DNA of 19,923 nucleotides, from positions 1-19,923 of the forward strand of contig JAICHH010000015.1 in the NCBI GenBank assembly GCA_025922715.1, read 5' to 3'. This DNA comes from Nitrososphaeraceae archaeon. GTDB lineage: Archaea; Thermoproteota; Nitrososphaeria; Nitrososphaerales; Nitrososphaeraceae. Position 1 is the stretch's first letter, and each line of letters starts with the position of its first letter. The notes under the pieces are model-generated. The model ran no database searches. It was given only the letters and a program-made list of their open reading frames with translations, and had not been told where the DNA came from. The position numbers and the translations under genes are program-made. Positions 8,019 through 14,828 of this stretch are shown piece by piece.

Positions 8019-8187
8019 TTATAACTCTAATACTACAAGACCTTCATTTAAATAAAATATCGATTTCATATGTTTCATGAAACTATCATTATCATGATAT
8101 AATCTCGTCCTTTTTGTTATTCCTTATTTTAGCATATAATTTATCTCTAACTTGTAAAGTGATTTCATGTTTCTTTTTACATGCTGT
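8019..8187 (-). pseudogene. Possible relic of a small gene, one frameshift
   Basis: Reading leftward, a 31-codon open stretch (8187 to 8095, ending at TGA 8092-8094) encodes a protein-like, basic peptide that includes E-I-T-L-Q-V-R-D-K-L-Y. A shift to another frame at about 8095 gives a further stretch ending in a TAA at 8019-8021, with K-S-I-F-Y-L-N-E-G-L-V-V-L. The first part has no ATG. The opening resembles the short beta-strand of ribbon-helix-helix antitoxin-type proteins, but this rests on a handful of residues. It may equally be chance in AT-rich DNA. Confidence 0.2.
8073..8099. promoter_or_regulatory. Pair of 10-bp palindromes sharing a TCATGA core
   Basis: TTTCATGAAA (8073-8082) and TATCATGATA (8090-8099) are each perfect palindromes, with centres 17 bases apart, in the long spacer. 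Two such sites close together could bind a dimeric regulator. They lie some 210 bases from the uracil-DNA glycosylase start and over 400 from the fusion gene, further than typical archaeal operators, so their target is unclear. Confidence 0.25.
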
Positions 8188-8526
8188 TTATTAGAAGTCA
8201 GGTATTAAATCTTTTAATTTTAGTAGATTTCATTGCGAATATTATATTATAAATAAATATTTTATAACTGAATTTGAGAAAAAAATTTTTTGTTCTGAAC
8301 ATGCAATTAGTAAATAATTCAATCCAAATGAGGTCCTTTTATTGTTAATGAAGTTCTATAAATGGTATGAATTATGAAAAGATAAAATTATTTTAGACAA
8401 AATTAAACTTGTTAGATTAATTAACACTAAATACTTTACATGATCTTAAAAATATCCTTATCAAGATTACTAAATGAAATTAGAATAAAGTAAAGAATAA
8501 AATTGGTTATAGGATGTTTCAGATTT

Positions 8527-9198
8527 ATGATTATCGATAATTGTAATTTTCCTGATAACTTATTATATGATCCTGATAGTTTTGTATGGGTAGATGTTTC
8601 TAATGAAAACTGCATAAAGATAGGAATAATCCCTATCTTATCATCAATTTCAGGTAAACTAAAATCAATCAAACTCAAAAAAGAAGGTACTAATATTGAG
8701 AAAGGTAAAAGCTTAGGTTCTATAGAAAGCCCAAAATATTTCGGAATAGTACGATCTCCCCTTAATGGAACGATAAAAGAAATTAATGAATCGATATTAT
8801 CTAAACCCAAACAAGTTAATGATAGTCCATATGAATTCGGTTGGTTGTCAACAATTGTACCATCTAATTTGGATAACGATCTTAATGGTTTGAAAAAAAT
8901 AGGAGAGTGCTATATTCAATTTAAATCTCTTATATATGAATTTCACGTACGTTGTTTCAAGGCCTATCCAGACTATGAAATGTATGAACTTGGTACGGAA
9001 TGTGCGGCAACTCTTACAAAATTGGACGAGCTATTGACTAAAATTGAAATAGGCGAGATTGTTTATTTAGCATCGGATGATATAACTGCAGATCTGGAAT
9101 TGACAAGATGGTCCAAAGAGAGATCTCAATCAATATTAGAAATAAGAAAAGAAGGTCTCATTTTTCACTTTCTAGTCAGAAAAGAAAAAAATAATTGA
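8527..9198 (+). CDS. GcvH-like lipoyl-carrier domain fused to a TusA-like sulfur-carrier domain
   Basis: 223 residues from the ATG at 8527. Residues 1-118 follow glycine cleavage H protein: F-P-D-N-L-L-Y (8-14) as in its N-terminus, a beta-hairpin with E-S-P-K at 67-70 where GcvH has the lipoylated E-S-V-K, then S-P-L-N-G (77-81), and P-K-Q-V-N-D-S-P-Y-E-F-G-W (94-106), matching the family's P-x-x-x-N-x-x-P-Y-x-x-G-W. K70 is thus a lipoylation candidate. Residues about 145-220 follow TusA: L-G-T-E-C at 155-159 (C159 in the place of the persulfide-carrying cysteine, although the CPxP motif has become CAAT), G-E-I near 176-178, D-D at 184-185 and the closing F-L-V-R-K. The protein could carry sulfur or a sulfonate between lipoate and cysteine. 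A TTG eight codons upstream (8503) is possible, but the ATG gives the normal GcvH N-terminus. Three bases separate it from the convergent rhodanese. Confidence 0.72.
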   Translation: MIIDNCNFPDNLLYDPDSFVWVDVSNENCIKIGIIPILSSISGKLKSIKLKKEGTNIEKGKSLGSIESPKYFGIVRSPLNGTIKEINESILSKPKQVNDSPYEFGWLSTIVPSNLDNDLNGLKKIGECYIQFKSLIYEFHVRCFKAYPDYEMYELGTECAATLTKLDELLTKIEIGEIVYLASDDITADLELTRWSKERSQSILEIRKEGLIFHFLVRKEKNN

Positions 9199-9201
9199 AT
9201 T

Positions 9202-10044
9202 TTATTTTTCAATTGGATTGTCAATCATATTTCCCCATTCTGTCCATGAGCCATCATAATTTTTTACATCTGGATATCCAAGGAGATGTTTCAAAACAAA
9301 CCATGTATGAGAAGAACGTTCTCCTATTCTACAATATGTAATTATTTCCTTATCTGGAGTGATACCCACAGTCTGATATAATTTTGTAAGTTCGTCCGCT
9401 GACTTGAATGTACCATCATCATTTACTGCTTTAGCCCATGGTATGTTCACCGCTCCTGGAATGTGTCCTCCTCTTTGGGCATGTTCTGTAGGATATTCAG
9501 GGGGTGCAGTTATTTCTCCACTAAATTCTGGTGGACTTCTAACATCGATCCTCTTTATCTGGTCGGAGTTTAATGATTCTCTTACTTGATTAAGGAATGC
9601 TCTTAGAGCTGGATTAGGTTCAGAAACTTTAAAATTTCCCACAGGAAAATTAGGTGTATCTTTTGAAATTGGTCTATCTTCTTCAAGCCATTTTTTTCTT
9701 CCTCCGTTCATGATTTTTACATTTGTCATACCATAATATTCAAAAACCCAAAAAGCAAAAGCAGCAAACCAATTATTAAAATCACCATATAACACAAGAG
9801 TAGTATCATTATTTATTCCAGATTTTTGCAATAAAGTTGAACAATCGTCTTTTGAAATGATATTTCTGTTAAGAGGATCATTTATGTCCTTTTTCCAATC
9901 AAATAAAACTGCATTAGGTATATGACCAAGATTATAATTTGCTTTTGGATCATAGTCAACTTCAGCTATCCTAACATTATGGTCATTTACATGGTCGGCT
10001 ACCCATTGTGTATCTACTAAAACATTTTGATTTGCATATTCCAT
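9202..10044 (-). CDS. Two-domain thiosulfate/3-mercaptopyruvate sulfurtransferase (rhodanese)
   Basis: 280 residues with two rhodanese domains: an inactive N-terminal one (about 8-125, with the G-H-I-P-N-A-V turn at 40-46 and no cysteine at the loop) and a catalytic C-terminal one (about 155-275, with G-H-I-P-G-A-V-N-I-P at 193-202). The active-site loop is C238-R-I-G-E-R-S-S, the form seen in many SseA-type sulfurtransferases. C238 takes sulfur from thiosulfate or mercaptopyruvate as a persulfide and passes it to a thiol acceptor. No signal peptide is visible, so it is cytoplasmic. The neighbouring gene has a TusA-like domain, a known kind of sulfur acceptor, which suggests a partnership. 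Substrate choice cannot be told from the loop alone. Confidence 0.88.
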   Translation of the reverse strand: MEYANQNVLVDTQWVADHVNDHNVRIAEVDYDPKANYNLGHIPNAVLFDWKKDINDPLNRNIISKDDCSTLLQKSGINNDTTLVLYGDFNNWFAAFAFWVFEYYGMTNVKIMNGGRKKWLEEDRPISKDTPNFPVGNFKVSEPNPALRAFLNQVRESLNSDQIKRIDVRSPPEFSGEITAPPEYPTEHAQRGGHIPGAVNIPWAKAVNDDGTFKSADELTKLYQTVGITPDKEIITYCRIGERSSHTWFVLKHLLGYPDVKNYDGSWTEWGNMIDNPIEK

Positions 10045-10059
10045 AAATTTAAAAAAGCA

Positions 10060-10085
10060 AACTCTGTTATAAATTTTTTATAAAA
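10060..10085 (-). promoter_or_regulatory. TATA-box region of the rhodanese gene
   Basis: On the minus strand a TTTATAAAAAATTTATAA-type stretch lies about 20 to 40 bases upstream of the ATG at 10044. This is close enough that transcription would begin very near the start codon, giving a short leader or none. Confidence 0.4.
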
Positions 10086-10231
10086 AATAAGAAATGCTTT
10101 ATTTTATTTATGAAGAAAATTTATAATTTTAACGTATTTAAATAAAATAGATGAATAATCTTGTTAATATGTTTGTTTTTGTTTTTATTGTGATACGTTA
10201 TTCATGTTCATTTGTTTTAGTAAAATTAAAC

Positions 10232-10744
10232 CTAAATATCAAAGACTATATCCTTAATTCTATCTATTTCCTTTAATCCAATCTTATAAATTATATTTAT
10301 GTGGTGTCTAAAATATTCAATTTCATCATTTGAACATGCTAAAATTGGGTGTGGCGCAGCAGCATTTATAACTTTTTTATTCTGATCAATTCCATTTTTT
10401 TTTAACGCAATTAATGTTTGTCCAGACAAATGACCTTTAACTTCTTCTCCGCAAAGTAAAAGATATTTCAAACTTTTATTATTTGTAGAAAATTTAATAA
10501 TTTCATCTATTCCTTTATTTTCTGAAAGTAATCTCCCTACAATAGAGATTTTATCCATGATCTCTTGATTATTTTTGATATCATTGAGTAAATCTAGGCT
10601 TGATAAAGTACAAATGGCTATTATTCTTCCTTTTCCAATAAAATACTCTTGTTTTATAGGGAGTAAATGATAACAACAAATTCCACAAATATTATCTATT
10701 TTGGTTTTGAGTTTAATTCTATCTGTCATAGATTTAATGTACAA
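10232..10744 (-). CDS. Stand-alone MtrA-like corrinoid-binding protein
   Basis: 170 residues. It follows the cytoplasmic domain of MtrA, the corrinoid subunit of tetrahydromethanopterin S-methyltransferase: L-P-I-K-Q-E-Y-F-I-G at 28-37 (cf. the W-P-V-x-x-G-D-Y-I-V-G opening), S-E-N-K-G-I-D-E-I-I at 74-83, L-L-C-G-E-E-V-K-G-H-L-S-G-Q-T at 96-110, and N-G-I-D at 117-120. H105 aligns with the histidine that binds cobalt in methanogen MtrA (His84 there). The C-terminal membrane anchor is missing and no other mtr gene is in view, so it is probably a soluble methyl-carrying corrinoid protein. One candidate role is to hand methyl groups to a core MetE-type methionine synthase; this is inference. A C-x-x-C-C cluster at 20-24 is unusual. 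It lies 13 bases after the gene for the 320-residue unknown protein, probably in one transcript with it. Confidence 0.75.
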   Translation of the reverse strand: MYIKSMTDRIKLKTKIDNICGICCYHLLPIKQEYFIGKGRIIAICTLSSLDLLNDIKNNQEIMDKISIVGRLLSENKGIDEIIKFSTNNKSLKYLLLCGEEVKGHLSGQTLIALKKNGIDQNKKVINAAAPHPILACSNDEIEYFRHHINIIYKIGLKEIDRIKDIVFDI

Positions 10745-10757
10745 TTTCTATAAATAT

Positions 10758-11720
10758 TTAAATAACTTTTGAAGTATTGTTATCAATAATAATTTTTCTT
10801 CTTTTTGACTGAATAATTCCCATTAATTGAAAACCATATTCAAGATTGTGTTTGATATGATTGATTCCATGTTTCCCTTTTGGCACAAAAGAACCATCCA
10901 AAATACTCTCCAAATATGTTTTTGTTTTTTTGATTGAGTTTGCTGCATGTTGTAGCTGACTTCCAGACAATTTTCTCCCCGCTTCTTTCTCTATTAGCTC
11001 ACCAAATCCTTGTGTGTACATTAGTTGACTATATTCCTGAAGTTTATGATAATTTCTACAAATATTTTCTATCTTTTGTTTATCAGGTTCTATTAAACTT
11101 AGGAATGCATTTCGTATATCTTTTTCATTTCGTCCCGTCAGTTTTTCCAATATTTCAAATATTTCATTATCTCGAATATCTTGAATACTATTGCTTTCTA
11201 TTTTAAATGACAATATTTTTTTTAATTCGTTTTCGAAATTGAGTTTTGAACTTTGATAATAACTGTTAATAGCAAATATATTTACAGAATTGCCTTCAAT
11301 ATCTTGTCCGTATTTTATTATATACATCAAGTTTACAATTATAACTGGAAAAATAAGCTTTAGGTTTTCGTTTAGTTTATTATAATTTTCCATAATATCC
11401 CTATATATGTTAAATGTAGTTGTATTAACTACCTCTTTTTTCCTTTCATCCATGATTCTAGACATTATTGTTAAAAGATCATATAGTTGAGATTGAGAAA
11501 AAAACTCCTTATTTTTTACAGAATAAATAGCAATTATCTTTAATGCATAGAACCATTTTTCTGAGGGATTTTCATGGATAATATTCCTTGAAATCTCTAC
11601 AAGATTTTTTTTCATTTCCATATCCTCTAGATTGATAAGATCGAAAATATTATTGATTATTTCGTTCATAGATATTTTCTCGTTACTCCAATTTTGTAAT
11701 ATTTTATGTTTGTTTTGCAT
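10758..11720 (-). CDS. Hypothetical helical protein, 320 residues
   Basis: I do not recognise a family. The sequence is mostly helical and rich in Asn, Ile, Lys and Glu, with no signal peptide; a weakly hydrophobic stretch near 123-137 (L-I-F-P-V-I-I-V-N-L-M) is probably a buried helix rather than a membrane anchor. The most conserved-looking part is the C-terminus (about 235-305), with G-F-G-E-L-I, R-K-L-S-G-S-Q-L-Q-H-A-A-N and F-V-P-K-G-K-H-G-I-N-H-I-K-H-N-L-E-Y-G, where closely placed histidines and glycines suggest a ligand or metal site. It is first in a two-gene unit with the MtrA-like protein (13-base gap) and divergent from the corrinoid adenosyltransferase, so a role near corrinoid or one-carbon metabolism is possible. 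That is context only. Confidence 0.75.
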   Translation of the reverse strand: MQNKHKILQNWSNEKISMNEIINNIFDLINLEDMEMKKNLVEISRNIIHENPSEKWFYALKIIAIYSVKNKEFFSQSQLYDLLTIMSRIMDERKKEVVNTTTFNIYRDIMENYNKLNENLKLIFPVIIVNLMYIIKYGQDIEGNSVNIFAINSYYQSSKLNFENELKKILSFKIESNSIQDIRDNEIFEILEKLTGRNEKDIRNAFLSLIEPDKQKIENICRNYHKLQEYSQLMYTQGFGELIEKEAGRKLSGSQLQHAANSIKKTKTYLESILDGSFVPKGKHGINHIKHNLEYGFQLMGIIQSKRRKIIIDNNTSKVI

Positions 11721-11810
11721 AGCTATAGAAGGATTAACTAAATTATAATTCTAAAAATATAAACTTTTCATACATTCTTCTGAAAAATTAACATAATACT
11801 TTTGAATAAT

Positions 11811-11820
11811 TTTATATATA
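11811..11820 (+). promoter_or_regulatory. TATA box for the corrinoid adenosyltransferase gene
   Basis: TTTATATATA lies about 50 bases before the ATG at 11867 in the 146-base region shared with the divergent unknown gene. Usual spacing puts the transcription start near 11840 and leaves a leader of about 25 bases. No cobalamin riboswitch-like structure fits in so short a leader. Confidence 0.5.
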
Positions 11821-11866
11821 TTGAGACAGAAAAATATAATTTAGATCTTTTTATGCCTCTATAACA

Positions 11867-12403
11867 ATGGAAGCAGACAATGGACTTGTAGTTATTTACA
11901 CTGGTAAAGGAAAAGGAAAAACTACTGCTGCGTTAGGAATTGTATTGAGAGCAGTAGGTCATGGCTTTAAGGTCTTGATGATCCAATTTATAAAAGGTGA
12001 ATGGTATTATGGAGAACTTTCGAGTGCTAAAAGATTAACTCCTGAATTTGAAATGATCGCTGCAGGAAAAGGTTTCATTGGAATATTGGATGATGATCAC
12101 GATTTTGTGGAGCATAGAAAATCTGCAGAAGATGCGTTAATTCTTGCCAAGGAAAAAATATTATCTAAAGAGTATGATATTATTATCCTCGATGAAATTA
12201 ATTATGCAATAAATCTCAAACTTCTTTCAACAAACGAAGTACTTGAATTAATTAAGATACGACCAAAACATACATCCATTGTGTTAACTGGTAATTATGC
12301 TCCAAATGAAATTATCAAAGTTGCTGATTTAGTCACTGAAATGAATGAAATAAAACATCCTTATCAACGAGGTATTAAAGCAAAGAGAGGAATTGATTAC
12401 TAA
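11867..12403 (+). CDS. cobO: Corrinoid adenosyltransferase, CobO/BtuR type
   Basis: 178 residues, the usual length for this family. The unusual P-loop G-K-G-K-G-K-T-T is at 13-20, followed by A-A-L-G (21-24). The middle has the M-I-Q-F-I-K-G-E-W stretch typical of CobA/CobO enzymes, and I-I-I-L-D-E-I-N is the Walker B-like strand. The C-terminal T-G-N-Y-A-P and the final H-P-Y-Q-R-G-I-K-A-K-R-G-I also match. The enzyme moves the 5'-deoxyadenosyl group of ATP to the cobalt of a corrinoid, making adenosylcobalamin. In ammonia-oxidizing archaea adenosylcobalamin serves methylmalonyl-CoA mutase of the carbon fixation cycle. It is divergent from the unit with the MtrA-like corrinoid protein and 62 bases upstream of the aIF2-alpha gene. 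Confidence 0.92.
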   Translation: MEADNGLVVIYTGKGKGKTTAALGIVLRAVGHGFKVLMIQFIKGEWYYGELSSAKRLTPEFEMIAAGKGFIGILDDDHDFVEHRKSAEDALILAKEKILSKEYDIIILDEINYAINLKLLSTNEVLELIKIRPKHTSIVLTGNYAPNEIIKVADLVTEMNEIKHPYQRGIKAKRGIDY

Positions 12404-12465
12404 TTGATAAACTTAGGAAGATACTTTACAAAATAAATATAGCTTGTATTGGAGTTAAATAAAAG

Positions 12466-13275
12466 ATGGAAGATCAAAAAAATCTCCCTGAAGAAGGAGA
12501 TATTGTTATTGCTAATGTTAAACAAGTAACAAATCATGGAGCATATGTATTTTTAGAAGAATACGAAAATATGACTGGATTTTTACATATTTCTGAAATA
12601 GCAACAGGTTGGATAAGAAATATTGAAAGATACGTTAGACCTAATCAAAAAATTGTTCTAAAAGTTATTAGAGTAAATAAAGCACGATCGGAAGTTGATT
12701 TATCACTGAAACAAGTATCAGGTGAAGAAAAAAAATCAAAGATTATTGAAGTAAAGAAAAACGAAAAGGCCAATGCTTTCATGGCAATAATAAAAAGCAA
12801 AGCCAATCTATCCAATGAACAAATAAAACAAATTGAAGAAAAAATTTTGACTAAATATGATTATGTTTATGATATATTTGAAGCTACCACAAAAAAAGGG
12901 AAAGAAGTACTATTACCACTAGAATTAACCGAGAATGTAATTAATATAATTGAAGAGGAAAGTAAAAAGATTCCCATTCCTCATGTTGAAATAAGAGGAA
13001 TATTGGAAGTTTCATCCCAAAAATCCAATGGTGTGGAAATTATTAAATCTATTTTAAGTGCTGCAGAAACCGCAAAAGGTAATTCAAAGGTTATGATTTC
13101 ATATATTGCAGCACCTAAATATAGAATAGTTGTCGCTGCCGATAATTTTAAAATTGCTGAGAAATCTATTAATAATTCTATAGAAAAAATAAAATCTGCG
13201 ATTGAAAAAGAAAATGGTCACTTTCATTTTATTCGTCAAGAATCCAAAAAAACCCAACAACAATTAGTTCATTAA
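12466..13275 (+). CDS. Translation initiation factor 2 subunit alpha (aIF2-alpha)
   Basis: 269 residues with the three expected parts: an S1 RNA-binding domain (about 8-85, G-D-I-V-I-A-N-V and G-A-Y-V-F-L-E-E-Y), a helical domain (about 88-172) and a C-terminal alpha-beta domain (about 173-265) that binds the gamma subunit. The heterotrimer brings initiator methionyl-tRNA to the small ribosomal subunit. In the loop where eukaryotes have the regulatory Ser51, this protein reads S-E-I-A-T-G-W-I-R-N-I, so eukaryotic-style phosphorylation at that place is not expected. A GGAG at 12451-12454 precedes the ATG at a usable distance. The Nop10 gene follows after one base, a conserved archaeal arrangement. 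Confidence 0.95.
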   Translation: MEDQKNLPEEGDIVIANVKQVTNHGAYVFLEEYENMTGFLHISEIATGWIRNIERYVRPNQKIVLKVIRVNKARSEVDLSLKQVSGEEKKSKIIEVKKNEKANAFMAIIKSKANLSNEQIKQIEEKILTKYDYVYDIFEATTKKGKEVLLPLELTENVINIIEEESKKIPIPHVEIRGILEVSSQKSNGVEIIKSILSAAETAKGNSKVMISYIAAPKYRIVVAADNFKIAEKSINNSIEKIKSAIEKENGHFHFIRQESKKTQQQLVH

Positions 13276-13276
13276 A

Positions 13277-13459
13277 ATGAAACATTTATTGAGAAAATGT
13301 TTAATATGTAAAATTTATACTCTTAAGAATCAATGTCCTCATTGTTCGTCTATGACCGTTGATCCAACTCCAGCTAAATTTTCTCCAGAGGATAAATATA
13401 TTTTGTATAGACTTCCTGAGTCTTATAATAAGAAAGAAACAAATCAAAAAGATATATGA
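13277..13459 (+). CDS. Ribosome biogenesis protein Nop10
   Basis: 60 residues, the family's usual size. Four cysteines make the archaeal zinc-binding ribbon: C8, C11, C20 and C23, around Y-T-L (14-16). The following P-x-P-A-K-F-S-P-E-D-K-Y segment (about 32-43) is the conserved linker that contacts Cbf5. Nop10 is a core part of the H/ACA ribonucleoprotein, supporting the pseudouridine synthase Cbf5 in guided pseudouridylation of rRNA. The ATG lies one base after the aIF2-alpha stop, so it is translated from the same mRNA, probably by coupling. Confidence 0.94.
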   Translation: MKHLLRKCLICKIYTLKNQCPHCSSMTVDPTPAKFSPEDKYILYRLPESYNKKETNQKDI

Positions 13460-13672
13460 ATTATTGCTTTAATAATTTTTTCATGGTTTTTACGCGGTAT
13501 TTATATATCTTATATTTGATTATGTATTCTATTTTATTTATGTGATGTTAATTACATTAAAATAGGGTTTTAATCTAGAAATTTGAATTTATTGAATAAT
13601 AGTAATATTATTAGTTGACAATATCTAATAATTACCTATAAAGAAAAAAAGAGATGGAATTTTATTGTCTAG

Positions 13673-14509
13673 TTACTTACCAATACATATACCGCTTGGA
13701 TTAGCAGTCATACAATTGTTTTGATCATATGTATTGCCATTGGTGTTTACTGGTAACCCATTAGCATTGTTTACGTCGATTGTGTTCAAAAGAACATTGT
13801 TAAAGTTAACATTGTTGTGGTTACTTTGATTGTCTATATAAAGACCATTTCCAGATTCAGTAATAGAATTCAAAGTGATAACAGAGTTATCTGAGTTAAC
13901 TAATGTTACTCCTGCCAAGGTATTTTGGAAAAGTATATTATTTTCTATAGTGCTCTGTTGTGTAGAATGTCCTGCAATACCAATTTGGTTATTCATAATT
14001 ATGGACAAATGTGCATTGAGTATGCTCGCACCAGTACTGAATAATCCTATTTGGTTATTTTTAGCAACTATTCCTTTTATTTCAACATTTTGAGATCCTG
14101 TCATTAGTACTCCGGCTTGAAATCCTTCAATAGTACCATCCTGTACTACTACATTGTTCATATTTGGTATCATGATTCCTACTTTACTTGAAGTCTTTGT
14201 ATCGCTATCTACATCTGGACCAGATATTGTATGTCCGTTAAGATCTACAACAATATCACTCGCACCAACTATAAGACCATCACTTTCTGCACAATTCAAG
14301 TTAGAAGTTAATATAACATTTTGTGTGATAACTTGACCGCATGATGGACTTATGGCTAAGGGTTGTGTTGATGGTTGTTGTTGTGCTGTTGGTTGTTGTT
14401 GTGCTGGTTGGGTTTGGGCACTTAAAGATATGGGTTGCATTGTTATTGCTGCAACGGCAGAGAATGAGATAATCGCTGCCAACATATATGCCATTAGTGT
14501 TCTATTCAT
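13673..14509 (-). CDS. Secreted right-handed parallel beta-helix protein (NosD/pectate-lyase-like fold)
   Basis: 278 residues. A basic start followed by a hydrophobic stretch (about 6-30, ending near S-L-S-A-Q) is a signal peptide, so the protein is exported. Residues about 31-50 are a low-complexity Gln/Pro/Thr linker with a repeated Q-Q-Q-P unit. The rest is a beta-helix built of about 22-residue turns such as N-N-Q-I-G-L-F, N-N-Q-I-G-I-A and N-S-I-T-E-S-G-N-G-L-Y, ending in an Asn-rich cap with two cysteines (N-N-C and G-I-C) that probably pair. An early C-G-Q and an L-N-C-A-E give two more cysteines. Such folds bind or cleave polysaccharides, or serve structural roles at the cell surface. 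No catalytic residues stand out. It lies convergent with Nop10 and close to the glycan-related genes. Confidence 0.82.
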   Translation of the reverse strand: MNRTLMAYMLAAIISFSAVAAITMQPISLSAQTQPAQQQPTAQQQPSTQPLAISPSCGQVITQNVILTSNLNCAESDGLIVGASDIVVDLNGHTISGPDVDSDTKTSSKVGIMIPNMNNVVVQDGTIEGFQAGVLMTGSQNVEIKGIVAKNNQIGLFSTGASILNAHLSIIMNNQIGIAGHSTQQSTIENNILFQNTLAGVTLVNSDNSVITLNSITESGNGLYIDNQSNHNNVNFNNVLLNTIDVNNANGLPVNTNGNTYDQNNCMTANPSGICIGK

Positions 14510-14828
14510 TTAGTAGATGGTTTGGTACTGACATATTTATGTTAATCTATTATTTTTATTATAACTAAGTATAGACGATTTTTATTGTAACTATTTATTA
14601 GTACACTTGATATTTTTAATTTAAAAAGTACTTTACTATTTTAAAAATTTAATACCTTATTCCACAAAACTTAAAATTTTTAATTATTTTAAAATTAGGC
14701 ATATAGAAGAGACAGTCAATTCTTTTTGATGTTTTAGATAATAAATTTTCTATCCTATAAAATTATAAAGATTATTAAACTAGTTTTAATAAACAAGAAT
14801 TATAAGGAAAATTTAAGATTGTTTTAAT
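14510..14828. other. AT-rich divergent promoter region
   Basis: 319 bases between the beta-helix gene (leftward) and the reductase-like gene (rightward). On the minus strand a TATAATAAAAATA-type run (around 14551-14564) lies about 45 bases before the beta-helix ATG. On the plus strand CCTATAAAATTATAAAG (14754-14770) lies about 60 to 75 bases before the reductase ATG. I see no gene or clear repeat in the rest. Confidence 0.4.

Larger units (their letters stand above)
7864..8526. other. Long AT-rich gene-poor spacer
   Basis: About 660 bases between divergently transcribed genes (uracil-DNA glycosylase leftward, GcvH/TusA fusion rightward). It must hold both promoters; a stretch rich in TATA-like words lies just before the UDG start (7861-7900). 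I see no tRNA and no convincing intact open frame. Two 10-bp perfect palindromes and a possible short coding relic are listed separately. The spacer is far longer than others in this core part of the window, so it may hide an RNA gene or a dead gene. Confidence 0.5.

Noticed and set aside
8503..8526. Upstream TTG start for the GcvH/TusA fusion
   Set aside because: It adds eight residues before the normal GcvH N-terminus; the ATG at 8527 fits the family better.
8436..8810. Open frame on - across the start of the GcvH/TusA fusion gene
   Set aside because: The + frame there matches GcvH in order and spacing; the minus frame has no recognisable motif.
9404..9589. Open frame on + inside the rhodanese gene
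   Set aside because: It is antisense to well-conserved rhodanese sequence; the minus-strand frame explains the region fully.
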